From: Cavia porcellus | Lineage: Eukaryota; Chordata; Mammalia; Rodentia; Caviidae | Reading direction: 5' to 3' | NCBI RefSeq assembly: GCF_034190915.1 | Contig: NW_026947626.1 | Span: forward strand, 124,001-188,000 | Length of the DNA: 64,000 nt | Shown here: positions 12,601 through 25,893 of the stretch, piece after piece | How the letters are laid out: the number at the start of each line of letters is the position of its first letter | How positions within the stretch are numbered: position 1 is the stretch's first letter | Translations under genes and position numbers: made by a program | Notes under the pieces: model-generated | What the model was told of the DNA's origin: nothing | The model's database searches: none | Seen by the model: the letters and a program-made list of their open reading frames with translations, nothing else

Positions 12601-13178
12601 CCCTGACCTCCCCATGCTGACCACCCCGCGGTGCTTTTCTCCATCCTACATTGCCACTCACTGCCTATCCTAATTCAGACCCTCCGATTCACACCTCCCC
12701 GTGATGTTTTTCTCACTCCTACTAGTGAATGTAATGTAACACACACCCATACAATGCGCACCACCCCGCGATGTTTTTCAGAAACCTATCCTACATTGCC
12801 ACTGCATGTTCCCTGACCTCCCCATGCTGACCACCCCGCGGTGCTTTTCTCCATCCTACATTGCCACTCACTGCCTATCCTAATTCAGACCCTCCGATTC
12901 ACACCATCCCGTGATGTTTTTCTCACTCCTACTAGTGAATGTAATGTAACACACACCCATACAATGCGGACGACCCCGTGATGTTTTTCTCACTCCTACT
13001 AGTGAATGTAATGTAACACACACCCATACAATGCGCACCACCCCGTGATGTTTTTCTCACTCCTACTAGTGAATGTAATGTAACACACACCCATACAATG
13101 CGCATCACACCACGATGTTTTTCAGAAACCTATCCTACATTGCCACTGCATGTTCCCTGACCTCCCCATGCTGACCAC
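9647..13178 (+). repeat. Family-III block, copy 1 (13 units)
   Basis: C starts are 9647, 9991, 10268, 10545, 10822, 11032, 11309, 11585, 11795, 12072, 12349, 12625 and 12835; A counts 3,2,2,2,1,2,2,1,2,2,2,1,3. Markers are gcggggc at 9994, atcacaccacgatg, ttgatgtttttctcacttc, ccgcaatctttttc, ccctaggattcac, gcggtggttttctcc, ttctccgtcc and gcattttccc. The stretch 11585-13178 has the same unit boundaries as 49043-50636 at a constant offset of 37458. The block also resembles 56242-59775. Confidence 0.88.
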
Positions 13179-15528
13179 CCCGCGGTGCTTTTCTCCATCC
13201 TACATTGCCACTCACTGCCTATCCTAATTCAGACCCTCCGATTCAGACCCACCCCGTGATGTTTTTCTCACTCCTACTAGTGAATGTAATGTAACACACA
13301 CCCATACAATGCGCACCACCCCGTGATGTTTTTCTCACTCCTACTAGTGAATGTAATGTAACACACACTCATACAATGCGCACCACCCCGCGATGTTTTT
13401 CATAAACCTATCCTACATTGCCACTGCATGTTCCCTGACCTCCCCATGCTGACCACCCCACGGTGCTTTTCTCCATCCTACATTGCCACTCACTGCCTAT
13501 CCTAATTCAGACCCTCCGATTCACACCACCCCGTGATGTTTTTCTCACTCCTACTAGTGAATGTAATGTAACACACACCCATACAATGCGCACCACCCCG
13601 TGATGTTTTTCTCACTCCTACTAGTGAATGTAATGTAACACACACCCATACAATGCGCACCACACTGCGATGTTTTTCAGAAACCTATCCTACATTGCCA
13701 CTGCATGTTCCCTGACCTCCCCATGCTGACCACTCCGCGGTGCTTTTCTCCATCCTACATTGCCACTCACTGCCTATCCTAATTCAGACCCTCCGATTCA
13801 CATCATCCCGTGATGTTTTTCTCACTCCTACTAGTGAATGTAATGTAACACACACCCATACAATGCGCACCACCCCGTGATGTTTTTCTCACTCCTACTA
13901 GTGAATGTAATGTAACACACACCCATACAATGGGCACCACCCTGCGATGTTTTTCAGAAACCTTTCCTACATTGCCACTGCATGTTCCCTGACCTCCTCA
14001 TGCTGACCACCATGCGGTGCTTTTCTAAATCCTACATTGCCACTCACTGCCTTTCCTAATTCAGACCCTCCGATTCACACCACCCCGTGATGTTTTTCTC
14101 ACTCCTACTAGTGAATGTAATGTAACACACACCCATACAATGCGCACCACCCCGTGATGTTTTTCTCACTCCTACTAGTGAATGTAATGTAACACACACC
14201 CATACAATGCGCACCACCCCGCGATGTTTTTCAGAAACCTATCCTACATTGCCACTGCATGCTCCCTGACCTCCCCATGCTGACGACCCCGCGGTGCTTT
14301 TCTCCATCCTACATTGCCACTCACTGCCTATCCTCATTCAGACCCTCCGATTCACACCACCCCGTGATGTTTTTCTCACTCCTACTAGTGAATGTAATGT
14401 AACACACACCCATACAATGCGCACCACCCCATGATGTTTTTCTCAATCCTACTAGTGAATGTAATGTAACACACACCCATACAATGCGCACCACCCCGCG
14501 ATGTTTTTCAGAAACCTATCCTACATTGCCACTGCATGTTCCCTGACCTCCCCATGCTGACCACCCCGCAGTGCTTTTCTCCATCCTACATTGCCACTCA
14601 CTGCCTATCCTAACTCAGACCCTCCGATTCACTCCACACCGTGATGTTTTTCTCACTCCTACTAGTGAATGTAATGTAACACACACCCATACAATGCGCA
14701 CCACCCCGTGAGGTTTTTCTCACTCCTACTAGTGAATGTAATGTAACACACACCCATACAATGGGCACCACCCCGCGGTGTTTTTCAGAAACCTATCCAA
14801 CATTGCCACTGCATGTTCCCTGACCTCCCCATGCTGACCACCCCGCGGTGGTTTTCTCCATCCTACATTGCCACTTACTGCCTATCCTAATTCAGACCCT
14901 CCGATTCACACCACCCCGTGATGTTTTTCTCACTCCTACTAGTGAATGTAATGTAACACACACCCATACAATGCGCACCACCCCGTGATGTTTTTCTCAC
15001 TCCTACTAGTGAATGTAATGTAACACACACCCATACAATGCGCACCACCCCGCGATGTTTTTCAGAAACCTATCCTACATTGCCACTGCATGCTCCCTGA
15101 CCTCCCCATGCTGACGACCCCGCGGTGCTTTTCTCCATCCTACATTGCCACTCACTGCCTATCCTCATTCAGACCCTCCGATTCACACCACCCCGTGATG
15201 TTTTTCTCACTCCTACTAGTGAATGTAATGTAACACACACCCATACAATGCGCACCACCCCGTGATGTTTTTCTCACTCCTACTAGTCAATGTAATGTAA
15301 CACACACCCATACAATGCGCACCACCCCGTGATGTTTTTCTCACTCCTACTAGTGAATGTAATGTAACACACACCCATACAAGGCGCACCACCCATGATG
15401 TTTTTCTCACTCCTACTAGTGAATGTAATGTAAAACACACCCATACAATGCGCACCACACCGCGATGTTTTTCAGAAACCTATCCTACATGGCCACTGCA
15501 TGTTCCCTGACCTCCCCATGCTGACCAC
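13179..15528 (+). repeat. Mixed satellite block (8 units)
   Basis: C starts are 13179, 13457, 13734, 14011, 14288, 14565, 14842 and 15119; A counts 2,2,2,2,2,2,2,4. The first three units resemble 57971-58524 (cccacggtgc, then cacactgcgatg, then cacatcatcccg). The unit at 13179 has the only one-base gain (278 bp), within cagacccacccc near 13245. The last unit has four A modules with actagtcaatg and the aaggcgcaccacccatgat marker. The regular run of seven two-A units is the longest uniform stretch noted. Confidence 0.85.
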
Positions 15529-16978
15529 CCCGCGGTGCTTTTCTCCATCCTACATTGCTACTCACTGCCTATCCTAATTCAGACCCTCCGATTCACACCA
15601 CCCCGTGATGTTTTTCTCACTCCTACTAGTGAATATAATGTAACAGACACCCATACAATGCGCACCACCCCGCGATGTTTTTCAGAAACCTATCCTACGT
15701 TGCCACTGCATGTTCCCTGACCTCCCTATGCTGACCACCTCGCGGTGCTTTTCTCCATCCTACAATGCCACTAACTGCCTATCCTAATTCAGACTCTCCG
15801 ATTCACACCACCCCGTGATGTTTTTCTCACTCCTACTAGTGAATGTAATGTAACACACACCCATACAAGGCGCACCACCCATGATGTTTTTCTCACTCCT
15901 ACTAGTGAATGTAATGTAACACACACCCATACAATGCGCACCACCCCGTGATGTTTTTCTCACTCCTACTAGTGAATGTAATGTAACACACACCCATACA
16001 ATGCGCACCACCACGCGATGTTTTTCAGAAACCTATCCTACATTGCCACTGCCTGTTCCCTGACCTCCCCATGCTGACCACCCCGCGGTGCTTTTCTCCA
16101 TCCTACATTGCCACTCACTGCCTATCCTAATTCAGACCCTCCGATTCACACCACCCCGTGATGTTTTTCTCACTCCTACTAGTGAATGTAATGTAACACA
16201 CACCCATACAATGCGCATCACCCCGTGATGTTTTTCTCAATCCTACTAGTGAATGTAATGTAACACACACCCATACAATGCGCACCACCCCGTGCTGTTT
16301 TTCAGAAACCTATCCTACATTGCCACTGCATGTTCCCTGACCTCCGAATGCTGACCACCCCGCGGTACTTTTCTCCATCCTACATTGCCACTCACTGCCT
16401 ATCCTAATTCAGACCCTCCGATTCACACCACCCCGTGATGTTTTTCTCACTCCTACTAGTGAATGTAATGTAACACACACCCATACAATGCGCACCACCC
16501 CGTGAGGTTTTTCTCACTCCTACTAGTGAATGTAATGTAACACACACCCATATAATGCGCACCACCCCGCGGTGTTTTTCAGAAACCTATCCTACATTGC
16601 CACTGCATGTTCCCTGACCTCCCCATGCTGACCACCCCGTGGTGCTTTTCTCCATCCTACATTCCCACTCACTGCCTATCCTAATTCAGACCCTCCGATT
16701 CACACCACCCCGTGATGTTTTTCTCACTCTTACTAGTGAATGTAATGTAACACACACCCATACAATGCGCACCACCCCGTGATGTTTTTCTCACTCCTAC
16801 TAGTGAATGTAATGTAACACACACCCATACAAGGCGCACCACCCATGATGTTTTTCTCACTCCTACTAGTGAATGTAATGTAAAACACACCCATACAATG
16901 CGCACCACACCGCGATGTTTTTCAGAAACCTATCCTACATGGCCACTGCATGTTCCCTGACCTCCCCATGCTGACCAC
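15529..16978 (+). repeat. 1450-bp tandem duplication, copy a (5 units)
   Basis: C starts are 15529, 15739, 16082, 16359 and 16636; A counts 1,3,2,2,3. The first unit has gaatataatgtaacagac and cctacgttgcc, and its B is followed by a C beginning cctcgcgg; all recur 1450 bp later. The preceding B has acatggccactg at 15488, as does the B at 16938, so the duplicated tract begins within the A modules before 15529. Confidence 0.9.
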
Positions 16979-17531
16979 CCCGCGGTGCTTTTCTCCATCC
17001 TACATTGCTACTCACTGCCTATCCTAATTCAGACCCTCCGATTCACACCACCCCGTGATGTTTTTCTCACTTCTACTAGTGAATATAATGTAACAGACAC
17101 CCATACAATGCGCACCACCCCGCGATGTTTTTCAGAAACCTATCCTACGTTGCCACTGCATGTTCCCTGACCTCCCTATGCTGACCACCTCGCGGAGCTT
17201 TTCTCCATCCTACATTGCCACTAACTGCATATCCTAATTCAGACCCTCCGATTCACACCACCCCGTGATGTTTTTCTCACTCCTACTAGTGAATGTAATG
17301 TAACACACACCCATACAAGGCGCACCACCCATGATGTTTTTCTCACTCCTACTAGTGAATGTAATGTAACCCACACCCATACAATGCGCACCACCCCGTG
17401 ATGTTTTTCTCACTCCTACTAGTGAATGTAATGTAACACACACCCATACAATGCGCATCACCCCGCGATGTTTTTCAGAAACCTATCCTACATTGCCACT
17501 ACATGTTCCCTGACCTCCCCAGGCTGACCAC
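16979..17531 (+). repeat. 1450-bp tandem duplication, copy b (2 units retained)
   Basis: Units start at 16979 and 17189 with A counts 1,3, exactly 1450 bp after 15529 and 15739. They keep the gaatataatgtaacagac and cctacgttgcc markers. After 17531 the next units no longer match copy a in an obvious way. Point differences include cctcgcggagc here against cctcgcggtgc in copy a. Confidence 0.88.
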
Positions 17532-18572
17532 CCCGCGGTGCTTTTCTCCATCCTACATTGCCACTCATTGCCTATCCTAATTCAGACCCTCGGATTCCCA
17601 CCACCCCGGGTTGTTTTTCTCACTCCTACTAGTGAATGTAATGTAACATACACCCATACAATGCGCACCACCCCGTGATGTTTTTCTCACTCCTACTAGT
17701 GAATGTAATGTAACACACACCCATACAATGCGCACCACCACGCGATGTTTTTCAGAAACCTATCCTACAATGCCACTGCATGTTCCCTGACCTCCCCATC
17801 CTGACCACCCCGCAGTGCTTTTCTCCATCCTACATTGCCACTCACTGCCTATCCTAATTCAGAACCTCCGATTCACACCACCCCGTGATGTTTTTCTCAC
17901 ACCTACTAGTGAATGTAATGTAACACACACCCATACAATGCGCACCACCCCGTGATGTTTTTCTCACTCCTACTAGTGAATGTAATGTAACACACACCCA
18001 TACAATGCGCACCACCCCGTGATGTTTTTCAGAAACCTATCCTACATTGCCACTGCATGTTCCCTGACCTCCCGATCCTGACCACCCCGCAGTGCTTTTC
18101 TCCATCCTACATTGCCACTCACTGCCTATCCTAATTCAGACCCTCCGATTCACACCACCCCGTGATGTTTTTCTCACTCCTACTAGTCAATGTAATGTAA
18201 CACACACCCATACAATGCGCACCACCCCGTGATGTTTTTCTCACTCCTACCAGTGAATGTAATGTAACACACACCCATACAATGCGCACCACCCCGCGCT
18301 TTTTTTCAGCAACCTATCCTACATTGCCACTGCATGTTCCCTGACCTCCCCATGCTGACCACCCCGCGGTGCTTTTCTCCATCCTACATTGCCACTCACT
18401 GCCTATCCTAATTCAGACCATCCGATTCACACCACCCCGTGATCTTTTTCTCACTCTTACTAGTGAATGTAATGTAACACACATCCATACAATGCGCACC
18501 ACCCCGCGATGTTTTTCAGAAACCTATCCTACATTGCCACTGCATGTTCCCTGACCTCCCCATGCTGACCAC
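17532..18572 (+). repeat. Bridging satellite units (4 units)
   Basis: C starts are 17532, 17809, 18086 and 18363; A counts 2,2,2,1. Unusual bases are clustered here: ccccgggttgtttttctc near 17606, the catcctgacc or gatcctgacc variants of the B tail, and the gcagtg version of the C head at 17812 and 18089. The C of the unit at 18363 carries cagaccatccgattcac. No long-range partner was found by eye for the first two units. Confidence 0.82.
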
Positions 18573-21500
18573 CCCGCGGTGCTTTTCTCCATCCTACATT
18601 GCCACTCACTCCCTACCCTAATTCAGAACCTCCGATTCACACCACCCCGTGATGTTTTTCTCACTCCTACTAGTGAATGTAATGTAACACACACCCATAC
18701 AATGCGCACCACCCCGTGATGTTTTTCTCACTCCTACTAGTGAATGTAATGTAACACACACCCATACAATGCGCACCACCGCGCGATGTTTTTCAGAAAC
18801 CTATCCTACATTGCCACTGCATGTTCCCTCACCTCCCCATGCTGACCACCCCGTGGTGCTTTTCTCCATCCTACATTGCCACTCACTGCCTATCCTAATT
18901 CAGACCCTCCGATTCACACCACCCCGTGATGTTTTTCTCACTCCTACTAGTGAATGTAATGTAACACACACCCATACAATGCGCACCACCCCGTGATATT
19001 TTTCTCACTCCTACTAGTGAATGTAATGTAACACACACCCATACAATGCGCACCACCCCGTGATGTTTTTCAGAAACCTATCCTACATTGCCACTGCATG
19101 TTCCCTGACCTCCCCATGCTGACCACCCCGCGGTGCTTTTCTCCATCCTACATTGCCACTCACTGCCTATCCTAATTCAGACCCTCCGATTCACACCACT
19201 CCGTGATGTTTTTCTCACTCCTACTAGTCAATGTAATGTAGCACACACCCATACAATGCGCACCACCCCGTGAGGTTTTCTCACTCCTACTAGTGAATGT
19301 AATGTAACACACACCCATACAATGCGCACCACCCCGCGCTGTTTTTCATCAACCTATCCTACATTGCCACTGCATGTTCCCTGACCTCCCCATGCTGACC
19401 ACCCCGCGGTGCTTTTCTCCATCCTACATTGCCACTCACTGCCTATCCTAATTCAGACCCCCTGATTCAAACCACCCCGTGATGTTTTTCTCACTCCTAC
19501 TAGTGAATGTAATGTAACACACACCCATACAAGGGCACAACCCCGTGATGTTTTTCTCACTCCTACTAGTGAATGTAATGTAACACACACCCATACAATG
19601 CGCACCACGCCACGATGTTTTTCAGAAACCTATCCTACATTGCCACTGCATGTTCCCTGACCTCCCCATGCTGAGCACCCCGCGGTGCTTTTCTCCATCC
19701 TAAATTGCCACTCACTGCCTATCCTAATTCAGACCCTCTGATTCACACCACCCCGTGATGTTCTTCTCACTCCTACTAGTCAATGTAATGTAACACACAC
19801 CCATACAATGCGCACCACCCCGTGATGTTTTTCTCACTCCTACTTGTGAATGTCATGTAACACACACCCATACAATGCGCACCACCCCGCGATGTTTTTC
19901 AGAAACCTATCCTACATTGCCACTGCATGTTCCCTGACCTCCCCATGCTGACGACCCCGCGGTGCTTTTCTCCATCCTACATTGCCACTCACTGCCTATC
20001 CTAATTCAGACCCTCCGATTCACACCATCCCGTGATGTTTTTCTCAAGCCTATTAGTGAATGTAATGTAACACACAGCCATACAATGCGCACCACCCCGC
20101 GATGTTTTTCAGAAACCTTTCCTACATTGACACTGCATGTTCCCTGACCTCCCCATGCTGACCACCCCGCGGTGCTTTTCTCCATCCTACATTGCCACTC
20201 ACTGCCTATCCTAATTCAGACCCTCCGATTCACACCAGCCCGTGATGTTTTTCTCACTCCTACTAGTGAATGTAATGTAACACACACCCATACAATGCGC
20301 ACCACCCCGTGATGTTTTTCTCACTCCTACTAGTCAATGTAATGTAACACACACCCATACAATGCGCACCACCCCGTGATGTTTTTCTCACTCCTACTAG
20401 TGAATGTAATGTAACACACACCCATACAAGGCGCACAACCCATGATGTTTTTCTCACTCCTACTAGTGAATGTAATGTAAAACACACCCATACAATGCGC
20501 ACCACACCGCGATGTTTTTCAGAAACCTATCCTACATTGCCACTGCATGTTCCCTGACCTCCCCATGCTGACCACCCCGCGGTGTTTTTCTCCATCCTAC
20601 ATTGCCACTCACTGCCTATCCTAATTCAGACCCTCCGATTCACACCACCCCGTGATGTTTTTCTCACTCCTACTAGTGAATGTAATGTAACACACACCCA
20701 TACAATGCGCACCACCCCGTGATGTTTTTCTCACTCCTACTAGTGAATGTAATGTAACACACACCCATACAATGCGCACCACCCCGGGCTGTTTTTCAGC
20801 AACCTATCCTACATTGCCACTGCATGTTCCCTGACCTCCCCATGCTGACCACCCCGCGGTGCTTTTCTCCATCCTACATTGCCAGTCACTGCCTATCCTA
20901 CTTCAGACCATCCGATTCACACCACCCCGTGATGTTTTTCTCACTCCTACTAGTGAATGTAATGTAACACACACCCATACAATGCGCACCACGCCACGAT
21001 GTTTTTCAGAAACCTATCCTACATTGCCACTGCATGTTCCCTGACCTCCCCATGCTGACGATCCCGCAGTGCTTTTCTCCATCCTACATTGCCACTCACT
21101 GCCTATCCTCATTCAGACCCTCCGATTCACACCACCCCGTGATGTTTTTCTCACTCCTACTAGTGAATGTAATGTAACACACACCCATACAATGCGAACC
21201 ACCCCGTGATGTTTTTCTCACTACTACCAGTGAATGTAATGTAACACACACCCATACAATGCGCACCACCCCGCGATGTTTTTCAGAAACCTATCCTACA
21301 TTGCCACTGCATGTTCCCTGACCTCCCCATGCTGACCACCCCGCGGTGCTTTTCTCCATCCTACATTGCCACTCACTGCCTATTCTAATTCAGACCCTCC
21401 GATTCACACCATCCCGTGATGTTTTTCTCACTCCTACTAGTGAATGTAATGTAACACACACCCATACAATGCGCACCACCCCGTGATGTTTTTCTCAAGC

Positions 21501-24500
21501 CTATTAGTGAATGTAATGTAACACACAGCCATACAATGCGCACCACCCCGCGATGTTTTTCAGAAACCTATCCTACATTGCCACTGCATGTTCCCTGACC
21601 TCCCCATGCTGACCACCCCGCGGTGCTTTTCTCCATCCTACATTGCCACTCACTGCCTATCCTAATTCAGACCCTCCGATTCACACCACCCCGTGATGTT
21701 TTTCTCACTCCTACTAGTGAATGTAATGTAACACACACCCATACAATGCGCACCACCCCGTGATGTTTTTCTCAGTCCTACTAGTCAATGTAATGTAACA
21801 CACACCCATACATTGCGCACCACCCCGTGATGTTTTTCTCACTCCTACTAGTGAATGTAATGTAACACACACCCATACAAGGCGCACAACCCATGATATT
21901 TTTCTCACTCCTACTAGTGAATGTAATGTAAAACACACCCATACAATGCGCACCACACCGCGATATTTTTCAGAAACCTATCCTACATTGCCACTGCATG
22001 TTCCCTGACCTCCCCATGCTGAGCACCCCGCGGTGCTTTTCTCCATCCTACATTGCCACTCACTGCCTATCCTAATTCAGACCCTCCGATTCACACCACC
22101 CCGTGATGTTTTTCTCACTCCTACTAGTGAATGTAATGTAACACACACCCATACAATGCGCACCACCCCGTGATGTTTTTCTCACTCCTACTAGTGAATG
22201 TAATGTAACACACACCCATACAATGCGCACCACACCGCGATGTTTTTCAGAAACCTATCCTACATTGCCACTGCATGTTCCCTGACCTCCCCATGCTGAC
22301 CATCCCGCGGTGCTTTTCTCCATCCTACATTGCCACTCACTGCCTATTCTAATTCAGACCCTCCGATTCACACCATCCCGTGATGTTTTTCTCACTCCTA
22401 CTAGTGAATGTAATGTAACACACACCCATACAATGCGCACCACCCCGTGATGTTTTTCTCAAGCCTATTAGTGAATGTAATGTAACACACAGCCATACAA
22501 TGCGCACCACCCCGCGATGTTTTTCAGAAACCTATCCTACATTGCCACTGCATGTTCCCTGACCTCCCCATGCTGACCACCCCGCGGTGCTTTTCTCCAT
22601 CCTACATTGCCACTCACTGCCTATCCTAATTCAGACACTCCGATTCACACCACCCCGTGATGTTTTTCTCACTCCTACTAGTGAATGTAATGTAACACAC
22701 ACCCATACAATGCGCACCACCCCGTGATGTTTTTCTCACTCCTACTAGTGAATGTAATGTAACACACACCCATACAAGGCGCACAAAACATGATATTTTT
22801 CTCACTCCTACTAGTGAATGTAATGTAAAACACACCCATACAATGCGCACCACACCGCGATGTTTTTCAGAAACCTATCCTACATTGCCACTGCATGTTC
22901 CCTGACCTCCCCATGCTGAGCACCACGCGGTGCTTTTCTCCATCCTACATTGCCACTGACTGCCTATCCTAATTCAGACCCTCCGATTCACACCACCCCG
23001 TGATGTTTTTCTCACTCCTACTAGTGAATGTAATGTAACACACACCCATACAATGCGCACCACCCCGTGATGTTTTTCTCACTCCTACTAGTGAATGTAA
23101 TGTAACACACACCCATACAATGCGCACCACCCCGCGATCTTTTTCAGAAACATATCCTACATTGCCACTGCATGTTCCCTGACCTCCCCATGCTGACCAC
23201 ACCGCGGTGCTTTTCTCCATCCTACATTGCCACTCACTGCCTATCCTAATTCAGACCCTCCGATTCACACCACCCCGTGATGTTTTTCTCACTCCTACTA
23301 GTCAATGTAATGTAACACACACCCATACAATGCGCACCACCCCGTGATGTTTTTCTCACTCCTACTTGTGAATGTAATATAACACACACCCATACAATGC
23401 GCACCACCCCGCGATATTTTTCAGAAACCTATCCTACATTGCCACTGCATGTTCCCTGACCTCCCCATGCTGACCACCCCGCGGTGCTTTTCTCCATCCT
23501 ACATTGCCACTCACTGCCTATCCTAATTCAGACCATCCAATACACACCACCCCGTGATGTTTTTCTCACTCCTACTAGTGAATGTAATGTAACACACACC
23601 CATACAATGCACACCACCCCGTGATGTTTTTCTCACTCCTACTTGTGAATGTAATGTAACACACACCCATACAATGCGCACCACCCCGTGATGTTTTTCT
23701 CACTCCTACTTGTGAATGTAATGTAACACACACCCATACAATGCGCACCACCCCGCGATGTTTTTCAGAAACCTATCCTACATTGCCACTGCATGTTCCC
23801 TGACCTCCCCATGCTGACCACCCCGCGGTGCTTTTCTCCATCCTACATTGCCACTCACTGCCTATCCTCATTGAGACACTCCGATTCACACCACCCCGTG
23901 ATGTTTTTCTCACTCCTACTAGTGAATGTAATGTAACACACACCCATACAATGCGCACCACCCCGTGATGTTTTTCTCACTCCTACTAGTGAATGTAATG
24001 TAACACACACCCATACAATGCGCACCACCCCGCGATCTTTTTCAGAAACATATCCTACATTGCCACTGCATGTTCCCTGACCTCCCCATGCTGACCGCCC
24101 CGCGGTGCTTTTCTCCATCCTACATTGCCACTCACTGCCTATCCTCATTCAGACCCTCCGATTCACACCACCCCGTGATGTTTTTCTCACTACTACCAGT
24201 CAATGTAATGTAACACACACCCATACAATGCGCACCACACCGCGATGTTTTTCAGAAACCTATCCTACATTGCCACTGCATGTTCCCTGACCTCCCCATG
24301 CTGACCATCCCGCGGTGCTTTTCTCCATCCTACATTGCCACTCACTGCCTATTCTAATTCAGACCCTCCGATTCACACCATCCCGTGATGTTTTTCTCAC
24401 TCCTGCTAGTGAATGTAATGTAACACACACCCATACAATGCGCACCACCCCGTGATGTTTTTCTCAAGCCTATTAGTGAATGTAATGTAACACACAGCCA

Positions 24501-25893
24501 TACAATGCGCACCACCCCGCGATGTTTTTCAGAAACCTATCCTACATTGCCACTGCATGTTCCCTGACCTCCCCATGCTGACCACCCCGCGGTGCTTTTC
24601 TCCATCCTACATTGCCACTCACTGCCTATCCTAATTCAGACACTCCGATTCACACCACCCCGTGATGTTTTTCTCACTCCTACTAGTGAATGTAATGTAA
24701 CACACACCCATACAATGCGCACCACCCCGTGATATTTTTCTCACTCCTACTAGTCAATGTAATGTAACACACACCCATACAATGCGCACCACCCCGTGAT
24801 GTTTTTCTCACTCCTACTAGTGAATGTAATGTAACACACACCCATACAAGGCGCACAACCCATGATATTTTTCTCCCTCCTACTAGTGAATGTAATGTAA
24901 AACACACCCATACAATGCGCACCACACCGCGATGTTTTTCAGAAACCTATCCTACATTGCCACAGCATGTTCCCTGACCTCCCCATGCTGAGCACCCCGC
25001 GGTGCTTTTCTCCATCCTACATTGCCACTCACTGCCTATCCTAATTCAGACCCTCCGATTCACACCACCCCGTGATGTTTTTCTCACTCCTACTAATGAA
25101 TGTAATGTAACACACACCCATACAATGCGCACCACCCCGTGATGTTTTTCTCACTCCTACTAGTGAATGTAATGTAACACACACCCATACAATGCGCACC
25201 ACCCCGCGATCTTTTTCAGAAACATATCCTACATTGCCACTGCATGTTCCCTGACCTCCCCATGCTGACCACACCGCGGTGCTTTTCTCCATCCTACATT
25301 GCCACTCACTGCCTATCCTAATTCAGACCCTCCGATTCACACCACCCCGTGATGTTTTTCTCACTCCTACTAGTCAATGTAATGTAACACACACCCATAC
25401 AATGCGCACCACCCCGTGATGTTTTTCTCACTCCTAATTGTGAATGTAATGTAACACACACCCATACAATGCGCACCACCCCGCGATGTTTTTCAGAAAC
25501 CTATCCTACATTGCCACTGCATGTTCCCTGACCTCCCCATGCTGACCACCCCGCGGTGCTTTTCTCCATCCTACATTGCCACTCACTGCCTATCCTAATT
25601 CAGACCATCCAATACACACCACCCCGTGATGTTTTTCTCACTCCTACTCGTGAATGTAATGTAACACACACCCATACAATGCACACCACCCCGTGATGTT
25701 TTTCTCACTCCTACTTGTGAATGTAATGTAACACACACCCATACAATGCGCACCACCCCGTGAAGTTTTTCTCACTCCTACTTGTGAATGTAATGTAACA
25801 CACACCCATACAATGCGCACCACCCCGCGATGTTTTTCAGAAACCTATCCTACATTGCCACTGCATGTTCCCTGACCTCCCCATGCTGACCAC
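18573..25893 (+). repeat. 7.3-kb tandem segment, copy 1 (25 units, 7321 bp)
   Basis: C starts are 18573, 18850, 19127, 19403, 19679, 19956, 20166, 20576, 20853, 21063, 21340, 21617, 22027, 22304, 22581, 22924, 23201, 23478, 23822, 24099, 24309, 24586, 24996, 25273 and 25550. A counts are 2,2,2,2,2,1,4,2,1,2,2,4,2,2,3,2,2,3,2,1,2,4,2,2,3. It begins with a C carrying the rare ccctaccctaattcagaacc. The right third contains two runs of the seven-type cassette. Relative to copy 2 it keeps two extra 276-bp units (19127-19678), lacks one 210-bp unit-equivalent at 22027, and has one A fewer in the unit at 22581. Confidence 0.92.
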
